Notes under the pieces: model-generated
What the model saw: only the letters and a program-made list of their open reading frames with translations
Databases searched by the model: none
What the model was told of the DNA's origin: nothing
Position numbers and translations under genes: made by a program
Assembly (NCBI GenBank): GCA_038735125.1
Contig: JAVYNU010000004.1
Coordinates: forward strand, 81,563-145,562
Length of the DNA stretch: 64,000 nucleotides
From: Ignisphaera sp.
GTDB taxonomy: Archaea > Thermoproteota > Thermoprotei_A > Sulfolobales > Ignisphaeraceae
Reading direction: 5' to 3'
Shown here: positions 33,263-43,320 of the stretch, in pieces
Layout of the letters: every line of letters starts with the position of its first letter
Numbering within the stretch: position 1 is the first letter of the stretch

Positions 33263-36200
33263 TTGAATTTAGCTGATGCTGAGAGAAGGGTTTTTGATTT
33301 AATAGCGTCCTCTATTCTAAGAGTTGTAGATGTAAGTAAATGGGTTTATGGCGATAGAGAAATACAATTGCCATTCTATATCGAGACAGTACCTAGTAGA
33401 ATTCATGTGTTTAAAACAAAGATTGAAGTACCTCAAACAAGGTTTAGCTGGTTTATGAAGTTTGTTATAAGTGGAAATGCTAGGGTTAGAGTTGATGGAG
33501 AGAGCTATGCAGGGATTGATGAGGCTCACACATACATTTCACTACTTCCTGGCACTCATGATATAGAGTTGATAGACTCTCCAAGAACTCTTTTTGGCTT
33601 ACATGGATGGTCATTAACATTTCAAAAGGCGTTTCTAGTTGAAGTTGCTTGGGATGTTATGAAAACTGGGCTCAGGATTCTTGAGCTAATAAGACTTATT
33701 GAAAGCCTGCCTCAGAATAGCAATGTTAGAGAAAGTCTCCAAAATCTCTTATTCAATATAACATCTCTTCTAAGGCTAAACCCATCCTTAAGACAAATAA
33801 CAATAGCTCTATCTTTGCTATACGAATCTAGTTTACAACCAATATATTTTAGAAGAAATGATTTGAGGCAGCCCTACGGAGATTATGCATGGCTTTCTAA
33901 TGTATATGGAATAGGGGTTTTGAAGGGGTATCTAAATGATTTACCAGAGCAAAATATAGAGAAGGTTCTCGAGGAAGTTAATAGAATTAATAGTGAGTTA
34001 GAGAAGGGATTAGATGATCTCAGAAAAAGATACCCAAAAATCGGAACAATTCACATTATGGGTCATAGCCACATCGACGCTGCTTGGCTATGGCCTAGAA
34101 ATGAAACTGTCGAGAAGGTTTTAAGAACATTCTCAACTATAGTAAGGCTCGCAAACGAATATGAATTTAGCTTCGTTCAGAGCTCTGCTCAATACTATAA
34201 ATGGGTTGAGGAAATAGATAGAGGGTTGTTTGAAAAGATAAAAAGCTTAGTTAATAGTGGTAAATGGGTTATTGTCGGGGGTATGTGGATAGAGAGCGAC
34301 ACAAATCTAATTGATGGAGAGTCGCTCGCAAGACAGTTTCTATATGGTCAACGATATTTCTTAGAAAGGTTTGGTAGAATAGCTAAAATTGGTTGGATAC
34401 CAGACAGCTTTGGGTTTTCAGGTAATCTCCCACAGATTATGAGGAAGAGTGGTATAGAGGTTTTCATTACACATAAAGTTATGTGGAACGACACAAACGA
34501 GTTTCCCTACCATTCATTCATATGGAGAGGTATTGATGGAACAGAGATACTTGTACAAATACTCATAACAAGCTACAATGAGACTATGACGCCCACATCA
34601 ATTTACAGATACTGGGAAAGGTATAAACAGAAAGATACAATACCATTTACAGTGTATTCCTATGGATATGGAGATGGTGGTGGTGGGCCAACAAGAGAGA
34701 TGATGGAATATATAGAGCTCGTTAATAAGCTTCCCTATATACCATTTGTTAAACATTTCAATGAGAGAGAGTACGTAGAGAATGTAAAGAAGACCAAGGA
34801 TTTAATGCCTATTTGGAGTGGCGAACTTTATGTAGAGATTCACAGAGGTACATATACAACAAACATAGCTGTTAAAAACGCTATGGCTGAAGCTGAAAAG
34901 GCGTTAAAAGAAGCTGAAACACTATCAACTATAGCAAATATACTTTCTGGCCACCACATTAATAAAAGAATGGATTCTCTATGGCATCTCCTTCTATTTA
35001 ATCAATTCCACGACATAATACCTGGCTCATCAATAAAAGAGGTTTATGATGATGCTGTGACTGATTTGAGAAAAGTAGTCGAAGAGTCGTATACTATATC
35101 ATATAATGCTATAGGAAGTGTTATAGGCAAAAATAAGAAGGGAAAGGTTCTTGCAATAGCTAGTGTAGTTCCATGGAAATTTAGATCCGTTATTAAGATA
35201 CCAAAGGGCTTTGGAATACCAACTAATGTGGAATGCCAAGAAGATGGAGATGGATATTACCTACTTGTCGAAACCATGCCGATGGGCATCAAATCTCATC
35301 GACTTGAAGAAAACATTTGTAGAAGTGGAGATGGCGCTAGGGTTTTTGAGGCAAATGGAATATATCTAGAAAATGAAGCATTAATTATTAAAATTAATGA
35401 AAAAGGTGATATAGAATCTATTAAAATTAAAGAAGGAGATATCGAGCTATTGAGAGAGCCAGCAAAGCTTGTTGTACATATTGACAAACCTGGAAGATTC
35501 GATGCTTGGGACGTTACAAGCGACTTTCTGCAACATGGAATCGAAATGAATATAGTTGAAAAACCAAAGATTGTGCTCAAAGGACCGTTAAAAGCTTGTG
35601 TAGAAGTTTCAAAGACTTTCGAAAACTCTAAGATAAGACAAAGAATATGTTTATATAAAGGACTTCCATACATAGTAATCGAAAATGATGTTAACTGGAG
35701 AGATAAGGGTGTTATGGTTAAACATTGGTTTAAAACAGTTGCAAAAGCCTTGAAGGCTGACTACGATATTCCATTTGGTGTTGTAGAGAGATCAACAAAA
35801 ATGGAGTCGAACCGGGAGAAAGCAAAATTCGAAGTACCGGCTGTTAGATGGGCTGATATATCAGATGGTGAAAAAGGACTTGCCATAATAGCTCCATCAA
35901 GACATGGATATTCTGCTACAGGTAGCGACATAGCTTTAACTATAATTAGATCACCTCTATTTCCAAATCCATGGAGTGATATAGGAGACTACAACATAAC
36001 ATACTACATATATCCGCATAGAGGGGATTACCAACAGGCTGAGGTGCCTAAAATAGTCCAGGAAGTTATGTTTAGACCTTTGGCTAGAATCATCGATGGA
36101 GAAGAAACTGAGGAGAGCATACTATCTATAGACCCTCCAAAAGCAATTATATCAGCATTTAAACCTGCATATGATGGAAACGGGTATATACTAAGACTTT

Positions 36201-36376
36201 ACAATCCATATAGAGACGAGGTAAAGGTAAAAATAAACCTGAGGTTCAAGGCACTTCAAATTACTGAAACAGATTTAGTAGAGCTTAGCAATCTAAATGA
36301 GCTAGGCAAGGACATCCCTGAGATAGAATGTAGGATAAAGCCATTCGAAATAAAGACACTTAGAATAATACAATGA
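33263..36376 (+). CDS. Alpha-mannosidase, GH38
   Basis: A 1037-residue glycoside hydrolase family 38 enzyme that removes alpha-linked mannose, intracellular since no signal peptide is seen. The N-terminal extension is a beta domain (about residues 1-250). The catalytic domain opens with IMGHSHIDAAWLWPRNET, holding two zinc ligands, and the nucleophile Asp lies in GWIPDSFGFSGNLPQI. Further zinc ligands are in FNQFHDIIPGSSI. Long C-terminal beta sandwiches follow. The start is a TTG at 33263 with TTTTTAAATACG (about 33207-33218) as TATA. An MFS gene follows after 65 bases, perhaps importing the released or parent sugar. Confidence 0.92.
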   Translation: MNLADAERRVFDLIASSILRVVDVSKWVYGDREIQLPFYIETVPSRIHVFKTKIEVPQTRFSWFMKFVISGNARVRVDGESYAGIDEAHTYISLLPGTHDIELIDSPRTLFGLHGWSLTFQKAFLVEVAWDVMKTGLRILELIRLIESLPQNSNVRESLQNLLFNITSLLRLNPSLRQITIALSLLYESSLQPIYFRRNDLRQPYGDYAWLSNVYGIGVLKGYLNDLPEQNIEKVLEEVNRINSELEKGLDDLRKRYPKIGTIHIMGHSHIDAAWLWPRNETVEKVLRTFSTIVRLANEYEFSFVQSSAQYYKWVEEIDRGLFEKIKSLVNSGKWVIVGGMWIESDTNLIDGESLARQFLYGQRYFLERFGRIAKIGWIPDSFGFSGNLPQIMRKSGIEVFITHKVMWNDTNEFPYHSFIWRGIDGTEILVQILITSYNETMTPTSIYRYWERYKQKDTIPFTVYSYGYGDGGGGPTREMMEYIELVNKLPYIPFVKHFNEREYVENVKKTKDLMPIWSGELYVEIHRGTYTTNIAVKNAMAEAEKALKEAETLSTIANILSGHHINKRMDSLWHLLLFNQFHDIIPGSSIKEVYDDAVTDLRKVVEESYTISYNAIGSVIGKNKKGKVLAIASVVPWKFRSVIKIPKGFGIPTNVECQEDGDGYYLLVETMPMGIKSHRLEENICRSGDGARVFEANGIYLENEALIIKINEKGDIESIKIKEGDIELLREPAKLVVHIDKPGRFDAWDVTSDFLQHGIEMNIVEKPKIVLKGPLKACVEVSKTFENSKIRQRICLYKGLPYIVIENDVNWRDKGVMVKHWFKTVAKALKADYDIPFGVVERSTKMESNREKAKFEVPAVRWADISDGEKGLAIIAPSRHGYSATGSDIALTIIRSPLFPNPWSDIGDYNITYYIYPHRGDYQQAEVPKIVQEVMFRPLARIIDGEETEESILSIDPPKAIISAFKPAYDGNGYILRLYNPYRDEVKVKINLRFKALQITETDLVELSNLNELGKDIPEIECRIKPFEIKTLRIIQ

Positions 36377-36456
36377 ATTGTATAACATCTCAAATTTTCC
36401 ATAGAGTGATGCAAAAGTTTTTATAGATTAATTTTATTTATGTGAATGGTATCTGC

Positions 36457-37656
36457 ATGGCTAGCACGAGCAAAGTCGTTATATTATTGGCTATTGTAAA
36501 TGCTTTGCTCATGTTCATATCAGGCTTAACCTATCCATTAATACCCCTATACCTAGTTGGGCATAGAGGTTACTCCGCCTTTGTTTCAGGTGTTATAGCA
36601 TCTCTATCATCTTTTATAAGCTTTGCTTTCAGTGTTGTATGGGGATATATTCTGAATAGGTTTAGGGGTAGAGAGGTATTTTTCTCTGGATTTGGAGGAC
36701 TAATAACAGCAATATTCTTCAGCTTAGCATCTATTTCTACTAAAGATGTTTTACTTTTATCCATCTTCTTTTCTCTTACAGGTATTGGAACTTCGTGCAC
36801 ATTAGTTTCATCAACAACTTTGGTATCGTTAATCAGCTCAAGTAAAGATATTGGTAAGAGTATGGGAATCTTCTGGGCAGCAGGCTCATTAGGCTGGGCT
36901 ACTCCATTAACCTTCTCTGGATATTTCTTGAATAGATTTGGAATTGAATCTATATTCTACATCGCTGTATTTGCATCTTTGCTAATAACCCCAGTATCGA
37001 TTGCTTTAAACAAATATGTTAAAGATTTTAAAAAGCTGGTTAGTATCAAATATTTCAATGGTGCTAAGAAAAGGTCTTTTACGTTTTTAGGAAATAGGCT
37101 TTATCTATTGTTTTTCATCTCCACAATAATTTTTGGTGCTGCTGATGTTGCTAAGAACATCTATGTTCCCCAGTATTATGCCTATGAGGTTGGGCTTGGA
37201 GAGACCTGGGCAACACTGCTATTAAGTGTTGCAAGCTGGTTTGAAATCCCAATGCTCATAGCTTTTGGATATATTGTTGATAGATTTGGTTCGAGAAATG
37301 TTTATGTTTTTAGCCTAATATCTATGGCTATGTTCATGGCTTTAAATATTTTCATTGTAAAGAATGCCATAACAGCCTTTATTGTCATGGCTTTCTACAG
37401 CATTGTTTGGGGCTCTTACGCCTCATCAGCATATGTTTTAGCGGTTGAGTTAGCAAGAAATGAAAAATCAACCTCGCTGGGTTTATTAAATTCTAGCATA
37501 CCTCTTGCAAGTATTATCTATAATCCTCTTGGAGGCTACATCTCCTCTTCTATGGGCTACAAAGCTAATTTTACATTTCTAAGCCTTTTATCGATAGCAT
37601 CGTCTGCCACATTCTACTATTACTCTACAGAAAATCGAGGGGCAACTATAAAGTAA
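36457..37656 (+). CDS. MFS transporter, sugar- or drug-type
   Basis: A 399-residue, 12-helix MFS protein starting MASTSKVVILLAIVNALLMF. Motif A between helices 2 and 3 is weak (GYILNRFRGREVFF). The second-half copy is GYIVDRFGSRNVYVFSL. A TATA-like TTTTTATAG near 36417-36425 would start transcription close to the ATG at 36457, favouring this over GTG 36442. It follows the alpha-mannosidase in the same direction, so sugar or oligosaccharide transport is plausible; this is inference from position. Confidence 0.75.
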   Translation: MASTSKVVILLAIVNALLMFISGLTYPLIPLYLVGHRGYSAFVSGVIASLSSFISFAFSVVWGYILNRFRGREVFFSGFGGLITAIFFSLASISTKDVLLLSIFFSLTGIGTSCTLVSSTTLVSLISSSKDIGKSMGIFWAAGSLGWATPLTFSGYFLNRFGIESIFYIAVFASLLITPVSIALNKYVKDFKKLVSIKYFNGAKKRSFTFLGNRLYLLFFISTIIFGAADVAKNIYVPQYYAYEVGLGETWATLLLSVASWFEIPMLIAFGYIVDRFGSRNVYVFSLISMAMFMALNIFIVKNAITAFIVMAFYSIVWGSYASSAYVLAVELARNEKSTSLGLLNSSIPLASIIYNPLGGYISSSMGYKANFTFLSLLSIASSATFYYYSTENRGATIK

Positions 37657-37803
37657 AGGTGATAATACATCTTCAACTAATCTTAAGGTAGCTTATTATT
37701 AAGAGTATTAAAATATCTTGAATAGTGATATGATGCAAAAATTCATTGAAAGCTTCATAACCTTAAAATCTCTGTCTCTCAAAAATGTCTAAGGCCGATT
37801 AAG

Positions 37804-38556
37804 ATGCCGGGCAAATCGATTGCATTAATCGGCTTAGGGATACTTATATTCGTTATTGGATGGTCGCTATTGTTAAATGGTGTTGAGATTAAAACATGTT
37901 CAACATATGTTTATGTTCCCAAAGAATTTGTTGGAAGGATGAGTCCTAGATATAGTGAATGGTATTACTGGAGAATCGCTCCAGTTAATCTATCAAACAT
38001 TGTAATTGAAGCTAGCAAATCATTTAACTACACATTTAGTGTGAATAACACTATTGGCTATATATACATAGAAATTGTTGGAAAGCCCAAAACCGAAAAT
38101 TATGAAGGTTATGTAGCAATTCTAAATGCCTCAAATAATCAGACTGTCGTTTATTCTTCGTTAAGTCCACAGCAATCAATTTCTGGTAGAGGGCTAAATA
38201 CAACACTTTTCTACCAAAATCCCTTAGAGCCTGGACTCTACAAACTTGCTCTAAGCTTTAATACAGATGTCAATATATCGAAGCTTTTGGTATACGGTCC
38301 CAGCTCAAAAGAAGTTGAGATACAAGCAATAGAAATAACCCTTGCACCATCCTCCGAATCATCTTATGAACAAATAAAAATAGATTACATATGTGGTGTT
38401 AGCTTCACCCAAGCTATAGCATCTTCAACAGCTGTTGGAGTAGGTATTTCAATGATTGTAGCTGGGGCTTTTATAGAATCTGCAAAAATACCCAGAATAG
38501 GCTTTGGCAAAACATCTCAGCTTAAACCCAAGAAAAAGTCTGGAAAGAAGAGATAA
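37804..38556 (+). CDS. Membrane-anchored extracellular domain protein, unknown
   Basis: A 250-residue protein with an N-terminal helix (SIALIGLGILIFVIGWSLLL), a roughly 160-residue outside domain with several N-glycosylation sequons, and a C-terminal helix (AIASSTAVGVGISMIVAG) followed by a very basic tail ending KPKKKSGKKR. The outside part looks all-beta. I do not recognise the family. The metallo-beta-lactamase gene begins two bases after its stop, so the two may be co-translated. The gap upstream (37657-37803) has no gene. Confidence 0.6.
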   Translation: MPGKSIALIGLGILIFVIGWSLLLNGVEIKTCSTYVYVPKEFVGRMSPRYSEWYYWRIAPVNLSNIVIEASKSFNYTFSVNNTIGYIYIEIVGKPKTENYEGYVAILNASNNQTVVYSSLSPQQSISGRGLNTTLFYQNPLEPGLYKLALSFNTDVNISKLLVYGPSSKEVEIQAIEITLAPSSESSYEQIKIDYICGVSFTQAIASSTAVGVGISMIVAGAFIESAKIPRIGFGKTSQLKPKKKSGKKR

Positions 38557-38557
38557 G

Positions 38558-39304
38558 GTGTTTTCTATTGTTAAACTAGTTTTTCTTGGTGTTGGGGGCT
38601 GGATTTCAGACCCCCTCCTCGGCTACACATCGTTTGCAGTGTTCAATTCGAGGGGTGACTGGATTCTTGTGGAGGCTGGTGAGGGGGTGTACAGATCCAT
38701 GAGAGAATGCGGCTTGAGGTTGGATAGCAGTTTCAAGGGGGTTTTGATATCACATAGACATGGGGATCACATCCTTGGTGTTCCAACAATTCTTCAGATG
38801 ACTAGGCACATGGGCATTGAAAGGATATCTATAGTGTCTATAGATGATGTTGTGAAGGCTCTTGCAGAGCTTCTAGATGCCTCTGGCTCGTGGAGTGTGG
38901 CCCACATAGCAAATTTCATTAGGGTAAATTTCAATGAGAGGTTTGTTCTAGACGGCTTTGAGATAGAGCTTATAGAAGCTGTGCACTCTGTGCCCACAGC
39001 ATCGATTAAGATTTTGGTTGATGGTAGGTGTATTGTCTATAGCGGGGACACATCATATAATCCAAAGCTGATAGAGTTTGCCAAGGGTTGTGATGTTCTG
39101 GTGCATGAGGTGTCTACCTATGGCGATGAGGCTCACAGATATGGGCACAGCACATACAGAGACGCTATAGACGTTGCGATTAGAAGTGGTGTGAAGAGGC
39201 TTATCCTCATCCACTTCTACCAGTGGCCCCAGCCCATAAAAGCCCCTATACATGGGGACATAGAGATTTTGGTTTCGCAGCCATGTCAATGCATAGAAAT
39301 TTAG
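38558..39304 (+). CDS. Metallo-beta-lactamase fold hydrolase (RNase Z-like)
   Basis: A 248-residue protein from GTG 38558. The metal-binding motif is ISHRHGDHILGVPT, matching HxHxDH. Later ligands are a histidine in EAVHSVPTASI, an aspartate in IVYSGDTSYNP and histidines in RYGHSTYRDA and LIHFYQ. The arrangement fits the RNase Z/ElaC-like branch, which cleaves tRNA 3' trailers or phosphodiesters. Its closeness to genuine tRNase Z is uncertain because the flexible arm is absent. It overlaps the radical SAM gene by 22 bases. Confidence 0.75.
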   Translation: MFSIVKLVFLGVGGWISDPLLGYTSFAVFNSRGDWILVEAGEGVYRSMRECGLRLDSSFKGVLISHRHGDHILGVPTILQMTRHMGIERISIVSIDDVVKALAELLDASGSWSVAHIANFIRVNFNERFVLDGFEIELIEAVHSVPTASIKILVDGRCIVYSGDTSYNPKLIEFAKGCDVLVHEVSTYGDEAHRYGHSTYRDAIDVAIRSGVKRLILIHFYQWPQPIKAPIHGDIEILVSQPCQCIEI

Positions 39305-40356
39305 ATTTGTCTGGGCAGAGAAGGGTTGCAAGACTCTGGAGAAAACAAGGAGATTCTATTGTATGCATGGTCTGCGAAAGAAAATGCTCTATACCAGTTG
39401 GCAGGACGGGGATCTGCGGATCCTATAAAAATGATGGTGGGACCCTCATACATGTTGGCTATGGGAGGATAAGCGCTGTTGAGAGCAGGCCCATAGAGAT
39501 CAAACCACTGTTTCACTACTGGCCAAATAGCACAGCACTAACATTTTCCACATGGGGCTGCAACTTCTATTGCCCCTGGTGCCAAAACCACCACCTGAGC
39601 TTCAGGCTGCCCAAAGAGGATGACGAGTTTATACCGCTGGAAAAGCTTTTGGAGATGGCTATCAGATTTGGTGACGAGGGTTTTAGCGCAAGTTTCAACG
39701 AGCCGACTGTAAACTTCGACTATCTAATTGATTTGGCAGATCTTGCAAGGAAAAGCAATATGTATTTCATGATCGTTACAAACGGCTATCAAACACTTGA
39801 TGCTGTTGAAAAGCTTGTTGGTGCTGGTGTCGATGGCTGGAGCATAGACATAAAGGGTTGTCCGAAGATGAGAAGAGCTTTGCAGAGCATAGACCACAGC
39901 ATAGTCTATAGAAATGCGAGAGCTGTTCTAGATCTAGGCGGGCATGTGGAGATGGTTTATCTGGTGGTCACAAACACAAATGATTTTGATGAGTGCATCG
40001 ATTGGATCATAGATATGCATATAAGCAGGCTGGGAGAGAAGACACCCCTACACATAAACAGGTATTACCCAGCGCACAAATGGAATGAGCCTCCAACGCC
40101 AAAGGAAAAGCTTCTCAGTGTGGCTGAAGAGGCTAGGAGGAGCGGAATCGAGTTTATCTATATTGGAAATGTTGGGGATCCAGAGCTAGAGTCGACCAAA
40201 TGCCCAAGGTGTGGCAAGACCCTGATCTACAGGAGGTGGTATAGGGTCTGGGAGTGGCATCTAGACAGAGATGACGGAAAGTACAAGTGTCCTAGATGCG
40301 GATATGAGATACCCATAAAAGGATTGTACATACCATGGAAGAAAACCCTCTTCTAA
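39283..40356 (+). CDS. AmrS-type radical SAM protein with C-terminal zinc ribbon
   Basis: A 357-residue radical SAM protein of the AmmeMemoRadiSam (AmrS) group, once annotated as pyruvate-formate-lyase activating enzymes. An N-terminal cysteine pair set is CMVCERKCSIP with ICGSY; the cluster motif is TWGCNFYCPWCQNHHLS (CxxxCxxC). The C terminus has a zinc ribbon CPRCGKTL and CPRCGYEIP. AmrS often occurs with AMMECR1 and Memo proteins, not seen in this window. The ATG at 39283 overlaps the MBL gene; an ATG at 39289 is equally possible. The substrate is unknown. Confidence 0.85.
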   Translation: MSMHRNLDLSGQRRVARLWRKQGDSIVCMVCERKCSIPVGRTGICGSYKNDGGTLIHVGYGRISAVESRPIEIKPLFHYWPNSTALTFSTWGCNFYCPWCQNHHLSFRLPKEDDEFIPLEKLLEMAIRFGDEGFSASFNEPTVNFDYLIDLADLARKSNMYFMIVTNGYQTLDAVEKLVGAGVDGWSIDIKGCPKMRRALQSIDHSIVYRNARAVLDLGGHVEMVYLVVTNTNDFDECIDWIIDMHISRLGEKTPLHINRYYPAHKWNEPPTPKEKLLSVAEEARRSGIEFIYIGNVGDPELESTKCPRCGKTLIYRRWYRVWEWHLDRDDGKYKCPRCGYEIPIKGLYIPWKKTLF

Positions 40357-40361
40357 TTATG

Positions 40362-41120
40362 TCACACTACTGGTATGACAGCCTTCAAAACCTTGTCAAC
40401 TCTTACCCTAACCTGATACACATCCTCAATAACATTTTCGGTTAGCACCTCGTCTGGCCTTCCAATTGCGTAGACCCTCCCATTTTTCAGCACAATAACC
40501 TTGTCTGAGAACCTATATGCTTGTGTTAGATCATGAAGTGACATTATTACTGTGAGTCTCTTCTCTCTGCTAAGACTCTTAATCAGATTGAGTATCTCTA
40601 TCTGAAACCTCAGATCGAGATTTGACGTGGGCTCGTCGAGTAGCAGCACCTTCGGCTCTGCTGCTAAGGCTCTTGCAATTAGAATCCTCTGCAACTCGCC
40701 ACTACTCAACTCCGTCAAGTCCCTGTCAACAAGGTTGCCAGCTTTGACAGCTTTAAGCACATTCAACGAGATTTCAATGTCTTTTCTAGTTGGCATGAAG
40801 TCTATGTGTGGCCTTCTTCCGGTTAAGACAAAGTCTATTACCTTGATACCCGGTACCACATATGTAGACTGCGTCACTAGTGATACCTCCTTCGCAAGCT
40901 GCTTTCTAGGGATGTCGTCAACGTTTTTCATATCTATGTAGACTGATCCTTTCACAGGCTTTAGTATGCCATCCACTGTTTTTAGAAGTGTTGTCTTCCC
41001 CGATCCATTCGGGCCTACAACAGCTACAATCTCCCCCTCAAAAACGTCGAAAGATATGCTGCCCAAAGCCTTAACACTATCGTATCTAACCTCCACATCA
41101 ACAACTCTTATAATAACCAC
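40362..41120 (-). CDS. ABC importer ATPase, metallophore/cobalamin type
   Basis: A 252-residue ATPase with Walker A GPNGSGKTTLLKT, signature LSSGELQRILIARAL and Walker B VLLLDEPTSNLD, followed by the switch histidine in SLHDLTQAYRF. It matches the FecE/BtuD subfamily that powers uptake of iron chelates, heme or cobalamin. It is the fourth gene in an operon with an FmdE protein, a substrate-binding protein and a permease, with four bases to the permease gene. Confidence 0.9.
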   Translation of the reverse strand: MVIIRVVDVEVRYDSVKALGSISFDVFEGEIVAVVGPNGSGKTTLLKTVDGILKPVKGSVYIDMKNVDDIPRKQLAKEVSLVTQSTYVVPGIKVIDFVLTGRRPHIDFMPTRKDIEISLNVLKAVKAGNLVDRDLTELSSGELQRILIARALAAEPKVLLLDEPTSNLDLRFQIEILNLIKSLSREKRLTVIMSLHDLTQAYRFSDKVIVLKNGRVYAIGRPDEVLTENVIEDVYQVRVRVDKVLKAVIPVV

Positions 41121-41124
41121 TCTA

Positions 41125-42153
41125 TCACCTCCTCAAAAGAAGGTATATGAGCAGAGGTGAGCCAATCAAAGACAGTGTTATCCCAACGGGTAGTGTGACA
41201 GGAGATAGCACAAACCTGCCAATAGCATCAGCCACCACGAGAAGTGTTGCCGCTACAAGCATTGACTGCGGAACGAGGTATCTATGGCTATTTCCAACAA
41301 CTAGCCTTGCAATATGTGGCGAAACCAGGCATAAAAAGGCTATTACACCAGAGAATGCAGTTACAATAGAGGCTCCAAGTGCTGCTACAACCGAGGTTTC
41401 TAGTCTAACCCTCTTAGCATTTACACCACTGACATAGGCAACATCATCTCCAAGACTCATCAGGTCGAAGTCTAGGGACCTGGCGATGAAGTATATCGAG
41501 AGCGCAAAAGCGCTGATGAAGAGTATCTTCAGCTCCTCCCATCCAACCCTGCCAACATCCCCAAAGCTCCAAAAAACTATCAGTGCTATTTGAAGTTCGT
41601 TCAGCTTGAGATATTGGATGAGGCTTAGCAGCGCTTGGTAGAAGAAGTTCATTGCTATAGCAGCTAAAACTAGGGCTCTTTCACTCAACCCAGCTTTGTA
41701 TGCTAAAAGCAAAACAATAGCTGTTTGAATTAATGCAAAAGCAAATGCAAATATGGGTATTATATATGGGTTTGAATATGAGAGAATCACACCTCTTACA
41801 GAACCTCCAAAACCTGTTAACAAGGCTATTGCGACCCCAAGTGCTGCAGCGCTGGATATGCCAAGTGTGAAGGGAGAGGCCATGGGGTTTCTGAGCACAG
41901 ACTGCATTGCTGTACCAGAAGCTCCTAGGATAAACCCTATCAAAATCCCTGCTAAAACTCTCCTCAGTCTGATTAAGAGGACGCTTGTTGCGTCAGGCGA
42001 TAGGCTATTGCCCCAAAATAGAAGCTTTAGCACGTCTAGATAAGTCACATTGTATGCACCCACGGAAAGAGAAAATGGTATTACAAGCAATAGTATGGCT
42101 ATAGATACCAATATAAAGATTTTCCTAGCCCTAAAAATTCTCTCTATAACCAT
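41125..42153 (-). CDS. ABC importer permease, FecCD/BtuC type
   Basis: A 342-residue permease with about ten transmembrane helices. The signature LRRVLAGILIGFILGASGTA, then SVLRNPMASPFTLGISSAAALG, is highly typical of FecCD/BtuC proteins, as is the coupling-region CLVSPHIARLVVGNSHRYLV. It functions as a homodimer with the ATPase encoded four bases downstream. Confidence 0.92.
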   Translation of the reverse strand: MVIERIFRARKIFILVSIAILLLVIPFSLSVGAYNVTYLDVLKLLFWGNSLSPDATSVLLIRLRRVLAGILIGFILGASGTAMQSVLRNPMASPFTLGISSAAALGVAIALLTGFGGSVRGVILSYSNPYIIPIFAFAFALIQTAIVLLLAYKAGLSERALVLAAIAMNFFYQALLSLIQYLKLNELQIALIVFWSFGDVGRVGWEELKILFISAFALSIYFIARSLDFDLMSLGDDVAYVSGVNAKRVRLETSVVAALGASIVTAFSGVIAFLCLVSPHIARLVVGNSHRYLVPQSMLVAATLLVVADAIGRFVLSPVTLPVGITLSLIGSPLLIYLLLRR

Positions 42154-42159
42154 TTATAT

Positions 42160-43320
42160 TCATCCACATGGAAACATATCGCTTAGATTCGCAAATCCTG
42201 GGTACCCGCCAGCGACAAACTCTTGGTATAGTGGCTTACCGAGAAACACCTTGAATATCTCATCTGCTTTGGCAACTGGATCCACATCAGCAAACCTGTT
42301 TGGGTAGAGTACCTTCCCAATGAAATAAGCATCTGCAAATGCTGTAGCAACATTTGTGTGGTAGTAGTTGAATGGCAGAACGCCGTAGACTCTCCCAGAT
42401 CTAAAAGCATTCAAGCTACAGTACATCGACGAATCTTTCCTGAAGTCGCTTAAAACTGTATTCAAGTTATTTTCGTCTATGAATATGAAATCTGGCTGTT
42501 GCTTTACCAGATACTCGAAATCTATTGTTGTAAAACCCGCTTTACCAGCTACAGAATCTACAATCGACGGTGTGTTCAAAAGCTGTAGAGGGGCAAACCT
42601 GGCTTGCGTTGATGTGAATGGCTGTGCACCTTTATATGATATCGCGCCTACGTAGACCTTTGGCCTAGAAGCTATATCTCTAGTCCTATTATTTAAATCG
42701 CTTACCAATTGGTTGATATAGTTAACAAGTTCTTTAGCTCTCTCCTCTCTCCCCAAAACCTTTCCAAGGATCATCAAAGCGTTCTTGATTCCATCAATAT
42801 CTAGGTATCCCGCAACCCCATAGTCGATTACAAAAACACTTGCATTAACCTCTTCAGCTAGTCTATCAGGTAGGTAGAGATCTGCATATGTCCTAGACAT
42901 TATTATTAGCTGTGGCCTTACAGTCCTTAGCTTTTCTGGATCCGGCGGTCTATTGGGGCCTCCAGGCCCTATCACAAGTAGGTTCTTGAATATCGTGTTG
43001 TAAGCCATTGCATAGTCTCTTCCGACTGGGCTTTGACTCAGCTCGATCTCCTCTACGCCAACAAGAAGATTGGTTGCATTTAGATATGCTACTAGCCTAA
43101 GCGCTCCTGGACCTATGGCAACTACTCTACCCAGATTCTTCGGAATTTTAACGGACCTATTCAAAATATCTGTAACAATAAAGTATGCCTGTGTCTCTGC
43201 CTCTTCCTTGCTGGTTCTCCCCATATAGAGAAGCAGATAAGAAACTCCGATAATCGCTATTGCAATGGCTATGGCAATAACTATAACCAAAGTTGCTTTA
43301 GCAACTCTTCTAATGAGCAT
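42160..43320 (-). CDS. ABC importer substrate-binding protein (BtuF/TroA fold)
   Basis: A 386-residue lipoprotein-like or helix-anchored binding protein. The N terminus is a very hydrophobic segment of IA repeats (LVIVIAIAIAIAIIGVSYLL) that anchors it outside the membrane. Two lobes follow, with NRSVKIPKNLGRVVAIGPGA, typical of Fec/BtuF binding proteins, then RPQLIIMSRTYADLYLPDR and DFEYLVKQQPDFIFIDE. It overlaps the FmdE gene by 11 bases. No ligand-specific residue pattern is evident. Confidence 0.88.
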   Translation of the reverse strand: MLIRRVAKATLVIVIAIAIAIAIIGVSYLLLYMGRTSKEEAETQAYFIVTDILNRSVKIPKNLGRVVAIGPGALRLVAYLNATNLLVGVEEIELSQSPVGRDYAMAYNTIFKNLLVIGPGGPNRPPDPEKLRTVRPQLIIMSRTYADLYLPDRLAEEVNASVFVIDYGVAGYLDIDGIKNALMILGKVLGREERAKELVNYINQLVSDLNNRTRDIASRPKVYVGAISYKGAQPFTSTQARFAPLQLLNTPSIVDSVAGKAGFTTIDFEYLVKQQPDFIFIDENNLNTVLSDFRKDSSMYCSLNAFRSGRVYGVLPFNYYHTNVATAFADAYFIGKVLYPNRFADVDPVAKADEIFKVFLGKPLYQEFVAGGYPGFANLSDMFPCG